Part shown: positions 1 through 11,693 of the stretch, piece after piece
Position numbering within the stretch: the stretch's first letter is position 1
Layout of the letters: each line of letters begins with the position of its first letter
Assembly: GCF_000204055.1 (NCBI RefSeq)
Contig: NW_006768792.1
Span: 529,736 to 593,735 of the forward strand
Source of the DNA: Melampsora larici-populina 98AG31
Taxonomy: Eukaryota; Basidiomycota; Pucciniomycetes; Pucciniales; Melampsoraceae
DNA length: 64,000 bases
Direction of reading: 5' to 3'
Position numbers and translations under genes: made by a program
The notes under the pieces: model-generated
What the model was told of the DNA's origin: nothing
The model's database searches: none
Seen by the model: the letters and a program-made list of their open reading frames with translations, nothing else

Positions 1-1386
1 TAGAATTCGACATTCGCTTGGTGAGTTTCTGCCCAGTTCGCAAACGTTTTGAACTTGTATACGTCTCTTAGAACAGATACAAAATTCCGATAGTTCGTAT
101 TCCAGGCTGCATAAGACTGAGTCATTTCATGAGGATAAGGATAACCGGTGTAAGTCGTTATATCTTTGTTAATATTGTCGGTTTTTACTCTCTTCTCTAC
201 ATGATAGCTGTTCGCTAACTCTTGCCATTGTTTGTTGAAAATTGTTAATGGAATTGGGCCTTTCAACTCTCTCAAGTTCCTATCGAAGTATGGTGTGAAA
301 CCAATGTCGGTGTGAGTCGTAATGGCTCCAGGAATGAACGATAAACCTCCTTCTTCAACTATCTCCGCATCTTCTTTTGTCATTGATGAGGACGTTTCAA
401 CTGGTTTGTTCGACTTCTTTTCGTTCGATTCTCGTGATGGTGTTGGTTCTTCTTTAGACTTCTTCTTTGAAGTTAGTTGAGCGTGTAATTTGAAGTAACT
501 CGAAGCTCCATCGATGTCTCCTATGGATGCTAACTCTAGAGCTTTGTTCCACACCGCTTTCCCATCATTGAGATCGAGATCATCGGGTTCATCTGTTGTC
601 AAATCTAAAGATTTCCACCTGATTGATTAGATTTCTTTCTTTCATTATAGAGTGTATATTTACTCTACGTACCATAAGTGTTATGATTTGCTTCATTTCC
701 ATCATTGGTTAATTCGTCTTGTTTGTTCGAAGATGGTGTGAGTTTTGCTTCAATCAATCATCAATGTTAGATTTCTTTACGTTCTCTTTTCCCTATCGTA
801 TTTGGGTAAAAAGGAAAAACTCTCACCATTTGTTGCGTTAGTTGGTTTGCTTGCCAGTAATGACATGTAATCCGAACCGAATTTCGCATTTGTGCCTCCT
901 TCGGGTCGCTTCCCCTTGGTGGTTCCTTTGCTCGAGCTTGGTGTGTTAGCTGTAGCTGGTGTCTTTCTCTTAGAAGATGATTGATCTTGAACCATTTCAG
1001 TGTTCGAGGTGGTACTATTCTTTGTTGACTGTTGTTCATCGTTATGTTGTATAGTGTCATTCACTGATTTGTTATTCGATTCGTCTACAGTTTTCGATTG
1101 CTCGGTTTGAGTTGTAGTTGCTAAATTTCATTCAAATGATTATTTTATAGATTAGTTATTGTTTGTCTTTCTATTCTTTTAGACTTAATCGAATTTGCAT
1201 ACCATCATTCTGGCTTTGCTGGGTTTCGTCTTTGGAATTATTGCTGTTTCCAGTTAGCATAGTAGCTATTAATCCACTTTCTTCTGTCGCTAGGTTGTTG
1301 TTGCCTATTTGGCTATTGCCTTCGGCTTGACCTTTGCTATTTACAGCGGTGGTCTTCTTGCTTCTGGTTGACTTGTCAGTAGACAT
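1..1386 (-). CDS. Unrecognised multi-exon protein, 3' end beyond the left edge
   Basis: I do not recognise this protein. A start codon lies at 1384-1386 (MSTDKSTRSKK). Exon 1 runs to about 1180. Exon 2 spans about 1122 to 782 and ends at a GTAAAG donor. A short exon lies near 740-672, ending before a GTACGT donor. The last visible exon runs from about 618 off the left edge. Its translation is open and protein-like, with aromatic-rich stretches such as TYTGYPYPHEMTQSYAAWN and FKTFANWAETHQ. The N-terminal 200 residues are low complexity, rich in Ser, Thr, Asn and Lys. The gene could be a host gene or the first reading frame of a retroelement. Its position beside dense transposon remains makes the second possible. 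Exon borders are approximate. Confidence 0.5.
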
Positions 1387-1739
1387 GTTTCTTATGCAAG
1401 ATTATTTAGCGATTAATCTAAGAATAGTTATGAGCTTATTCTAGTGGTCTGAAGAGAAAGGATGATAAGGTAGTTGTTTGGATTGTTGTTGTAGTTATTT
1501 TTAAATGGATTATTTGTCTTGGATTTCTTTGATTTATTAGAAAGAATAAAAAATAGGGACTGGTTAGGAAGAGTCTAAACGAGACTTATGATAGATAATA
1601 AGTGAAAAGGAATCTGTAAGGGAAATGAATAAGAGCAAGGAAAGAGGGAAAGAGCGGCTCTGCAGGGAGCCTGCCTACCTCAATCTTATATGAACTAACA
1701 GTTCTTCGCAGCATCCCGGAAAACCTCTGGGATTACTAA

Positions 1740-4700
1740 GACCTTGATTAGGAATGACGTATTGATCTTTCATCTAGACGAAAGAGTAAAGGTCTAGGTC
1801 AAAAGGTGGAATGCTGCGACGCTTCCTGAGATCCTTTTGGCAGTACGTGCACATGGACCGTGTGCTTCTCTCCTTGCGTGCCTCATACGAGTGCACTTCA
1901 GAATAACTGTTTCGCAGAAAATACATAGTCGGGATAGTGTTTTTCAAAAAACTGCATTCAAGACTTGGGATTCAGAATGGTTGCAAGTATGATTGGTTCA
2001 CAATGAAGAGCTTCCAGTTGATATTGTCGAAGTTGTTCAATCATGGTGTCAAGCATTACAACTAGAGAGGCCTGATTGGTACCTTTCTTCAATTTTGTAA
2101 GCATCCTTATGATTGTTGAGTACTGGAACAGAACCGAAGCAGCAGTTGGTCCATTGGACCAACACGTGAAGCGCTCCGCTGCGCACCGCTTTTGGCCGGT
2201 TTTTTTGCAGCGGGACGCTGTCCCGCTACATGTTGAACCCGCCGTCGCCCCGCTGCATGTTCAGACCCGATACATGACTGGCAAAGCGGTGCGCTTGTTG
2301 GACTCGCTCTCGCCCCGCTTTGATCTTTTTGAAGCCAAGCAAGCGGGCCGAGGCGAAGGGTACAGCGGTTTGAAGAAACCTTGTCCTGCATTTTTTGTTG
2401 AGTTGGGGGGCCAATCTTGGTGGTCAAGATAATCCAAAGGGTTACTCAGCACCACACAGTGAATCAAGGACACTTGTGAGTTCAAATCTGATTCACAGCC
2501 GTCTGATCAAGACTCTTAACATCTGATTGTTCTAGTCTGATGACAAATTGAGGTTCTTTGCTAAGGCTGTACAGATAAGCATTTGAACTATTTCTACATC
2601 CACTTCGATCGATCATGGTAAAAAGATCAGTTGCATATGTATCATTGCTTATAGAAACTTGTTTGTCTTTACTAAGTCCAAAAATTGGCTCAAATTAGTT
2701 CAGTATTGGTATTTCTTTGCTAAAGTAAGATGGTACACAAATTGTTTGAACAAGCAAGCTGTCTACAAGTGAGGTGTTTATTGATGATTTGAACTCTTTA
2801 AGATCAAGAATCAGATTTATTGATGTGCTTTTCCAGAAGAACTTCTTGAGAAGCTAAACTAAGATGCTACAAAAAAATGGTCAAACAAGGTTTCCTCCAA
2901 GTGACCTGCTTATTGAGAACTTGAAGTCTTCAAGATTGGGAATGATATTTCTTGAAATTGATTGTTTGATTTTGATGACATTTCTTGATTTGCATTTCTG
3001 TGAGTAAGAGGTTGGTATTCAGTAGATTGGTTTGTTGGAGTGAACCAATGATGATGAGATTGATCGATTTTTCGACTTTAATTGATCACTTGATTTTGAA
3101 TGCTTCATATGTTACTCTGAAAGGTATGATGCGATGACCGGAGGGATTTCAGGAAAGGATTGGGGTGGATTGGGTTAGTTTGGCCTCTGAAGAGAAGATC
3201 AAGGGTTGAAAAGAACTTACCAGATATGATTTAGGTCATCGAAAAGTGCTGGGGCATTGATAATTGTTTTTTGTCAAGGACTTGGCTTGTTGAAAAATGG
3301 AGGTTATGGTACGTTGCAGAGGTAGGAAGGGTATTTGCTGTACTTGTTTTTGTCTGATGTATCCATGTTGGTTCGCAGGTGTCCAATCTCGATATGAGAG
3401 CTCTATGAGAGTGTTGGCTGTCAATACTTGCAAAATCCGCTACATGCCGCTCTGAGTAAGGGCTGCGGGGCGTAAATGTAAATCGCCCCGCCAATTTAAC
3501 AACCCGCTACAACCTCAATGTTAGGGGTTGAGCGATGGCGGGACGCTTTGAGCCGCTACAAAAAAATCCCTGAGCGATAGCGGGGCGACCCGCCCCGCCA
3601 GCGCCCCGCTGCCGCTTTTTGCAGCGGATTGCTTCAGGTGTTGATTGGACTCCATCACCTTGGTTGATAGTAGGAATACCTGGATTCAAACTGTCAGTAG
3701 GCTTTATCATGATATTTATGGAAGCCAATCAATAATAATGAAAATTGATCGATAATGTTGAAAATCAAAGAAGAAACTGACCTCAAGAACTTCATTCAGA
3801 GCTTTGATTGCTCTCCACTCATCTGGGGATATATTAATACCCTCGTAGTATCCTTCTTGATCCACATTGAGCATAAAGTTGATCACCTGAGACAAAGCGA
3901 TGTGTAATCAGATTTTGGGGATTTTGAATTGAAAGAAAGACTGACTCACAGCTTTTGCTCCACAGCATCAAGATTGGGCATCATACCAAATGTTCCATCG
4001 TTGTCCATGGGCTCCAATGAGTCCTCTTCCTTTGTAACCCAGCTGGGTAGCCAATGACTTGAAGTGGTTGATGCGAGGTGCACTTGAGGTAATAAGCTTG
4101 TTGACTCTTCTCATCTGTTTGAAAACGATTGGTCAGATTGTGTAGTGAGACACTGTTGAAAAGGAAATCTACACACCTTCTCAAGCGCAAAAACCAATAA
4201 ACCAGTATCTTTTTGAGGAGATTTGTACTGATCACTATTGTCCTCAACTTCAGAGTCATCACTGATATTCAAGCCAGGAGCAGGGTTGGATTCAATCGGA
4301 GCATCTTCACAGTCGCTGTCGTCTTGATTGAGGGAATCCTTGTCTTTGGGTACGCTTTCGTCACTGGGGGTTGTATTAGGGCAAAGAGCACTGTCTGGAA
4401 TCAATAGACGAAGGCGTTTACCAGCTGGTGCTGAAGGTTTACAACGACCTGAATCCTTGAAGCCGATTGATTGAAACCCTGATTTGACGGTCAGGGCTAA
4501 TTTGTGACAATAACATCTGATTTGATTGCTTGACGAATTCCAATATACCGGATCGTCAGCACTTTTGAACATGTTCTCAAGGTCTTTAGCCAGAACTGGA
4601 TTTGAAGAGCCCAAATCTGTTGTCTGTACAACCATGTGTAGTAATAAGATATTCAAAGAATGTCAGCCACACCTTGTTCAAAAACAAGAAAGAAAGTTGA

Positions 4701-4870
4701 ATGTAATTCAAACTTATCTTTTTATGCAGTCCGTGTCTAATGAGGAACTTGCCAACTGGTCTTGCAAGAAGATAACCGTAATGGTTCCATGCAACCAGTT
4801 TCAAAGTTAGATGAACAACATGAAATGGAACACTTTCATTGGGATCAAGTCCTTTTGAGGCTAGCACAAG
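1740..4870 (-). pseudogene. hAT-superfamily transposase, decayed and interrupted
   Basis: The minus strand carries dispersed hAT transposase segments. Around 4867-4730 is a segment containing LLARPVGKFLIRHGLHKK. Around 4656-4440 is the CHKLALTVKSGF block typical of hAT enzymes, followed by an acidic linker. Around 4110-3965 is INHFKSLATQLGYKGRG, and around 3900-3782 is SPDEWRAIKALNEVLE. A GT-AG intron (3680-3781) joins this to VFLLSTKVMESNGPTAAS, and the reading continues beyond a 1,484-bp insertion into SVLFQYSTIIRMLTKLKKG and EPIILATILNP. In-frame TGA stops lie at 1958-1960, 1898-1900 and 1883-1885. The C-terminal dimerisation region is hard to follow below about 1850. The order of blocks and the intron support a once-active transposase that is now dead. 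The outer ends of the hAT element were not resolved. Confidence 0.8.
2160..3643. mobile_element. 1,484-bp TIR element inserted in the hAT transposase
   Basis: The outermost 23 bases at 2160-2182 and 3621-3643 are inverted repeats matching at 20 of 23 positions, sharing TGAAGC and TCCGCTGC. Both are flanked by the 7-bp direct repeat ATTGGAC (2153-2159 and 3644-3650). Removing the element and one repeat restores an open hAT transposase frame, which shows the insertion directly. Subterminal blocks (2165-2400 and 3455-3625) are GC-rich and full of short CCGCTACA- and GCGGGGCG-like repeats. I see no transposase inside, so it is non-autonomous. Dense subterminal repeats suit a hAT-like element, but the visible duplication is 7 bp with an imperfect eighth base, so the superfamily is uncertain. 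Confidence 0.8.
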
Positions 4871-4979
4871 GGTTGAGCAGAACTTGAAGCAAGGTGTTTC
4901 ATTATTTAATTAGAATGTGTTCATCAACATATACATATTGCTTTGTACAAGTCTAAAAGGAGTTCTAGACGTGGTCTTA

Positions 4980-5190
4980 AGGGGCACAGTGATGCACAGT
5001 GACCCTGAAAACTCTGTACCTGCACTGTGCCATGACGCAGTGTCCAGAAACTCAAGATCCCCTGTGGTGCGGGAAGCACAGGGGTGTTTTTGTCAAAATA
5101 AAATGCGCTGTGGCTCAGCGCAGGCGCAGAGTGCGGCTCGCAGTCTGCGCTGCGGGCTGGATGTTGTCTGAAACCAGGACCAGGAGACGC
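4980..5190. other. GC-rich CAGTG-rich stretch before the CACTA MITE
   Basis: This stretch contains repeated GCACAGTG-like words (about 4984-5045) and a GC-rich run with several TGCGCTG and GCGCAG words (5104-5160). It may be a terminal region of the hAT element or of another decayed element. No gene is visible. Confidence 0.3.
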
Positions 5191-5193
5191 ACA

Positions 5194-6008
5194 CACTACA
5201 AGAAACATAACATTTTCTGGGCAGAAAATTAAATTATCTGTATACAAAAATCTGGAAAGGTCAGAAACAGAGCAAAAAATATGAAAAAATATGCATCCTG
5301 TTCCTTGGTTTGAGATCTCCAATCTGCATATTTTTCCGTATTTTTAGGGTTCATATTGGTCAGTGTACTAACAATAAACCCTCATAATCATCAGATTACC
5401 ACCTGTAACAGATGCTGGAATTTGGCTGAGCAGTGCTGAGAGAAAATTTTGATTACTACAAAACCCCATAACTTTGTCAATTATGACTCAAAACACTCGA
5501 TTTTGAGTGCATTGGAAAGCTGGTATTTGCCTTAAGGTAGCTCATAAATGGAGCAAATACGTGGCGGGCCTTCAAAGAAAGATATCCCCAATGAAATTGA
5601 ATTTCACATATCATCAAATAGAATGTCAGTCATTTGGATTACACATTGTGTGTCGCAATGAGAGTTGTAGTTCAGGAATTCAGCTTTCTAATGCACCTCA
5701 AATCAAGTGTTTTGAGCCAGAATTGACAAAGTTATGGGGTTTTATAGTAATCAAAACTTTCTCTCAGCACTGATCAGCCAAATTTCATCATCCGTTACAG
5801 GTGGTAATCTGATGATTATGAGGGTGTATTGTTAGTACACTCACCAATATGAACCCTAAAAATACGGAAAAATATGCAGATTGGAGATCTCAAACCAAGG
5901 AACAGGATGCATATTTTTCATATTTTTCGCTCTGATTCTGACCTTTCCAGATTTTTGTATACAAATAATTTAATTTTCTGACCAGAAAATGTTATGTTTC
6001 TTGTAGTG
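5194..6008. mobile_element. 815-bp CACTA-type MITE with about 325-bp inverted repeats
   Basis: The left end reads CACTACAAGAAACATAACAT from 5194, and the reverse complement of the right end at 6008 reads the same. Inverted similarity continues for about 325 bp on each side (about 5194-5520 and 5682-6008). CACTACAAGAAA is the hallmark terminus of En/Spm (CACTA) transposons. A 3-bp direct repeat ACA flanks both ends (5191-5193 and 6009-6011), matching the 3-bp duplication known for this superfamily. Reading frames inside are incidental to the repeat, and no transposase is present. It is therefore a non-autonomous foldback derivative. Confidence 0.88.
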
Positions 6009-6011
6009 ACA

Positions 6012-7270
6012 AGATGTCAAGGAAGCTCGGTGCTGTTGGATGTAAGATTCTGTGAGGTTTGGAGCCCTCAAAATGGCCAAAAACGGAAAAATGGCCAAAA
6101 TTCTTGCTGTTGTGACTATACAAACAGGACATTAGCCGTAAGTCCCTCCCTCGACTACTCGGACGGGGGGACTTCTGATAAGTTTAGCTGTTGGTGGGTT
6201 CTTCAAAACTTCAACCGGATAACATCACATTTTAAGTTTGTAATGTGAATATTCTCAGATGACAGTCAACTCAGTCAACTGTGACATGCTTATGTTGTAC
6301 AGCTAGTAGGAGAACATGGCAGCTTCCAGCCAAAAGAGTCATTGAGGGATCAAGTCCAAAAGGGTTAAAACTCAAAAAAATCTATTTTGTAGGTCAGCTT
6401 TATTTGTGGCTACCGTGAGCACAGTGACATTTTGCTACTTGCTGGCAGGCCAGTGATTATGTCCAGCTCATGCCAATCTCAATTCAACCTCAAAACAATG
6501 TCAGTTCAATCTCAATTCAATCTCAATCCAACCTCAATTTTTGTCCTGGAGGAGCAGACAAACAGTCTTCCAAAATGAACTGAAATAAAGTTTAGTTTAT
6601 GTGCACACATGAAGGTGTCAGAATATCTGGAAGGCTTGAGTGATTTTTGGAAAAAATACCATTATTATGGCCAAATATCCTTCTTAGTCCCTTCCAAAGA
6701 CTTCTCCTGCAACCAGAAGCGACAGCTCTTGATTATATATTGTAATGGTATGATACTTGTTTGGGAAGGGGTTAATTTATATACTCAGAGATTCAAATAT
6801 AATATTAAATGAATGAAAATATTAGAAGGAAAAAGAATGGGTTATGAAGTGGTTGTTTTCTGGTTTGTGATGTTAATAAATCAATCTATTATGTATTGCA
6901 ATCTTTCATTTGACTTTATACTATTTCATTCACTTCATATTGTTTACCATGTTGGGTTTTTCATTGTATTTAGAGAAAAGATTTTTATATACTCATTGTT
7001 TTTTTGGTCCTTTGTTTGTAGAGTGCTTGCTCACTTTTTTGGGAGGAAAATAGGTTTTTTTGAACTGTGAAAGAAATTATAAAAGGGCAGTCCTGAGATC
7101 AGCATAACTCTGAAATACCAAACCATCAACATACATATGAGCTGATAATACTGCATTTTGCCTTTGAAGAGTTCTCTAAAAGTTCCTGATGCAACCCAAT
7201 AGTCCAGATCCCGAGGGCAGGGCTGCCAGGTTGCGACTTGGAGGGGTGTATACATACTAAGCTACACCGG
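6012..7270. other. Intergenic repeat-like DNA without a supported gene
   Basis: No gene is supported. About 6470-6540 holds a short degenerate tandem array of TCAATCTCAAT-like units. About 6412-6450 holds, in reverse orientation, a 38-bp motif that recurs near 11588. The rest is AT-rich with only short unconvincing frames. Confidence 0.4.
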
Positions 7271-8893
7271 CGTTGTAGTATTTAAAGCTCAACAAGAGCT
7301 TTACAACACCTAAGAAGGGATAATCTACTACGTGTAATATAGTAGAAGTTGCCTAAAGACTGCCTTCTTCAAAGAAACCAGCACAAGGGCACTTGCTGAC
7401 CACTTTGTGATAACAGAGAAATAGATAAGGCACCAGGGAAATAAAGCAATACTGTTGTTAAGTATTATTCCCAGATTTTAAGCGCAAAAAAAGTCACACA
7501 CTATGTTTATTACTAGCAATACTGTTGTAAGTATTATTACCAATTAGACTTGTAGTCTTTAACACACGTAAATAAATTTCTCCTTGCTTTGAAGGGGCGG
7601 ATTTAAGTGATCTTAGTACAAATATAGTAAATAAATGATGATTTATAACACTACAACAAAGGTATAAGATGCAGAAAAGGGCGCTACAATCCCAAATTCA
7701 TCAAGGAGTACTTATATCCAAATGTAACAATCTTTACAACAGTCAACAGCCTCAAAAACCAATCAAATCCGCCTAAATAACCCTAAAAACCATGTAATGA
7801 CGCAATGTAATGATCTTGTTACTAATGTATGATGTAATTTTCACAGCCAAAAGTGATCAATGACGCAATGATGTAATGTACAGCACTTCTTAAGATGAAT
7901 ACAGGTGATTTTTTCCTTGTAAACTAGCTGAAACCCAATTTTTGAGATTACGATTTTTTTCAGATGTGCTCCAATTTTTGATTACTAAAGTGGATCTTGT
8001 AGCCCACGTGTTACTGATCATTTCTGACACCTATAAGACCTATTTCTGATGAGTGATGAGTAAGATATTGAGTTGTGAAGTTAAGGTTTTTGGTGTTACA
8101 TGTGTCTTGTGACTGTAAATTCGAGATTCACACCAATTTTTTATTTCCCTTATAACTTTTTACATACACCTCCGTTACTAATGATTTAAAGGTTGTACAT
8201 TATGTAATCCACTCTTCTGCGTTGAATGAGCCATCTACCAACTTATTCTGACGTCATTTGACATATGTAATTAGCTGAAAACCTCCATTTTCGCCGATTT
8301 TCACCTGTTTTCTTCACTTTTCACAGCTGCTACTCTCTTTTCCTTGCTCATGTAATATGACATCATCTTCTATAACCTTAAAAATCCCGGAAAATCCTCT
8401 TGGCAACCTTAATTTCTACTACTACCACCATTACATATGTAAACTACACGCCTAACCCTTGTTTACCAACTTCGAAAAAGTACCTTTCTGCTAATAACTT
8501 CTGTTTCCCCTTATCAACCTTGAATATTAAAATTGTTCCTGTATAATAAACTGTTGTTCTTTCATATTCTAACCTTATAAAACCCATAACTTAATTATAA
8601 ATAAGCTAAAAACCATTTTCCAACTTTTACACCTATATTTTCGAATTTTTCTTATCTTTTCTTTTTCTGTCTTTTTGTAATAACTTTGTAAGTAAACTAT
8701 GTTGATCTTAATAATATTTTTTGAACTAAGATGACATAATAATGATCCAATAAGTATACATAAGCCTCTAAGAGCTTCAATTGATCTGAAAACCTGAATT
8801 TCGAATTCTCTGCTATATTGAAGTTTGCTAATAAACTGGTAAAGTAAAGATGATTAATTTTTTTGCTTAATGTCATAAATAGATCACCACAGC
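7271..8893 (+). repeat. Left 1.6-kb arm of the large inverted repeat
   Basis: AT-rich, non-coding in appearance. It matches the reverse complement of 11694-13315 over nearly its full length with small indels. Confidence 0.75.
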
Positions 8894-11693
8894 GTGTAAA
8901 TCCATCTCAAGGACCAAAGTCTCAACAATCAAACGATTGCAAGACTCTACGACTCAACAACTCAACTCAAACAGAACAAAACAGATTACATACTCTCAAC
9001 AGTGGACTCTTTTTCTCAAGATAAATCAACTAATCAAATGAATAAATCACAATCAATCCTGCACCCTTCAAGGAAATATTGAATACTACATTCACTGGTG
9101 GGAAAATTGAATTCAGCTTGGATAGAAAAATTAGAGCAATGTCAAGACAGTCAACCTGATCAAGCAAAACCCAAATGAAGTCTCATGTTGTTTCCACTTT
9201 CAATTGGCATTGATCAAAAGGTCAACTTGATCTGCCTTGAAGGGGCCAATGCATATGATGATTGTGACTCATCAATCTTTGAGTAAAGATCATAGACAGA
9301 AATGGATGGCTTTGACTTCTCATAAGTGTAATTAGGTTGTAAATTTCGCATTTGATGGACTTGATAGTGAATCAAATCACCTTATGAGATTTTGGTCAAG
9401 AACTTGTGTACCGCTTCCCAACCCATACCCTTTCCACTCCTTTTGAAACACCAAACTCAAACTATCATAATTCATTATATCCCTTGTGATATGTATATAT
9501 CTGATCCCATAATTGGGTTTATATTTATTTGCTTGTTATTTTCTTTTCAGAAAAAACTGGACGCAATTAAATTTACTCCTGAAGTTTTGATCACTGTGAA
9601 ACAAAGAAATCAAAATGATTATTGAACTTTTTTGTGAAATTCTAGGCAATTGCTTCATGATGTAATTGAAGTCTGTTGAATCTTGTGCTATACCAATGTT
9701 TGTAAAAGACAATTTTTTTCATATTGGCAATGAGTGCAACTTCAAGAAACAAAACAATGAAGTTGGAGCAAATAGATGAGATAGAAATGGAGAGAGAGAT
9801 ACCCTTCCACAATCCATCTTATAAGTCCAAGTAAGTGATGAACTACTAACACATGAAATTTATAATGTGTATATATTGTTTTGAATCATCACCTTGACCT
9901 TCATCATCATATTGTTTTATCAGGTCTATCATATCATTATTTCACCTATGATGCACAACACTCCAATAAGTGAAGTGTTACACATTGAAAAAATTGTGAA
10001 CTTACTCAGCCTTGCAACATCTTTTTTGGTCTTGATGTGAATGAAAGGTACAAGGAGACATATAATTACAGAAGTAGTATTATGTGGGCTTGAATGGGAA
10101 AACTATTGGTAAAGGAGAGAAGAATATAAGTACAGAGACCGCCCTCAGGGTGAAACTGAAAGAAAAATGTGCAACCTGAAATGAAGTGCCTCACTTGGTT
10201 ATCATTATGAATGATCAAGGCTTGAGGGGGTCAGATAGGGTTAATTTTGAGGGTCTGAGCGTGAATAAATGAAGGTGGCTACAGAGAGGTTGATAGAGAT
10301 GAAAATTTGCACTGTTCTAAGAGGGGTAAATAGCTACAAGTCTGACTTCATAGGCCCAAGCCTTCAGTGAAGTTGTTTGTGTTTTAAGGGGGAGCAGGAG
10401 CAGAACATGCAGTGTTTTATGGTCGGAGTGTAGATGTGAGGGTGACAGAGCTGAGCTACAAGAATATTGAATACAGATGGAAGATGTGCATTTCAAAGTG
10501 ACAAAATAAACCCTCAAACACTGGAACTCATAGTCACAAAACTTCAATGAGATAGTGGGTGTTTTATGGCAGAGCGGGTACCAAACATCATATTTTGAGG
10601 GTTTGAGCATGAATATAAAGGTGATTGAGTGGTTGTATGAAGAAGTGGTGATATGAAACTATATGAACCCACCAGAAGATTTTGGAGGATCAATTTTCAA
10701 CTTCAGCTGTACTACTGAACTAGCTCCAGGTGGATCTGCAGCCCATGCATATCCCCCACTCAAACTGATCTTGAGGTCAATTTGATATTGAATCGAGACT
10801 GTTTTGAGATTGTTTTGAGGGTGTTTTGAGGTGAATTGTGTAAGAATTCGAGATTCTGCGGAGACACTAAGATCTACGAAATGAAAAGCAACCTTTATAA
10901 CGGTGCAAAGACGAGAGTTCTAAACTCTTTAGACGAACCTGACGAGGGCGCGAGGAGGATTAAAAGTAAAGAAGACTTCAAAATCTATTTCCTCAATGGT
11001 ATATCACACACACATAAAAATAACTACTAACCTTTATAAAGGTGCAAAGACAAGTTTAGCTTTGTGTTGACAAGACACAAGCTAACAACAAAAACAAGAG
11101 TTCTAAACTCTTTAGACAAACCTGACAAGGGCGCGAGGAGGATTAAAAGTAAAGAAGACTAAGGCCGTATAAAGAGAGAAAGAGTAGAAGAGAAAAAGAG
11201 TATATAGAAAAGAAAGATCTAAGTTCAGTAATGATTATTTAGATAAGAGAAAGTGAACTTTTGTAATACGACTCTCACCTTCAAAATCTATTTCCTCGAT
11301 GGGGAAAAAGATTCGAAAGGGAGAGAGGAGGGGTTGATAAGTGAAAAACAATCAAGAACAAAATTTGAACAATGATAACATAAAACAACAAATAAAGCAT
11401 CTTTTAAACAGAACACTTTTAATCTAACCAAAAGCGGACAATCTTCCTTGATCCTCCTCCTGATTTTAAACAATGATGAGTCTTCACACCCTCCGCACGT
11501 TTCCTTCTGACCGGATTTGTCTAAGTCAACTACAGCCTTAATAGACTTGAAACAGTTCAAGAGAATGATATTCTGCAACAAATCGTACTCACTGGCCTGC
11601 CAGTGAGTAGTAAAATGTCACTGCGGAGAGAGCTGTCACCACAGCCTCTCTACACTACTGACCTGGCCCTTCCATCAAAGCACAGATTTGACG
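8894..11693. other. Centre of the large inverted-repeat element
   Basis: No transposase is recognisable. About 10300-10620 contains two diverged copies of a roughly 200-bp unit, sharing words such as GTGTTTTA and TTTTGAGGGT. About 10890-11303 holds a duplicated segment described separately. Short frames elsewhere are not convincing. Confidence 0.45.
10890..11303 (-). repeat. Duplicated segment: one copy lacks an intron-like 120 bp
   Basis: Copy A (10890-10999) and copy B (11030-11303) share a GC-rich core (GGGCGCGAGGAGGATTAAAA) and both flanks. B has two extra stretches. On the minus strand the 120-bp one (11159-11278) starts GTGAGAG and ends CCTTAG, exactly like a GT-AG intron. In copy A the flanks are joined precisely, as in spliced RNA. 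The other extra stretch (44 bp, 11055-11098) is an imperfect hairpin bounded by ACAAG repeats and lacks intron borders. The segment may derive from a transcribed repeat or gene of unknown identity. Confidence 0.6.

Noticed and set aside
2076..2432. 118-residue frame across GC-rich sequence
   Set aside because: It crosses the border of the 1,484-bp inserted element and shadows the hAT transposase on the other strand.
5507..5773. 88-residue plus-strand frame
   Set aside because: It lies inside the CACTA-type MITE and overlaps its inverted arm, so it is incidental to the repeat.
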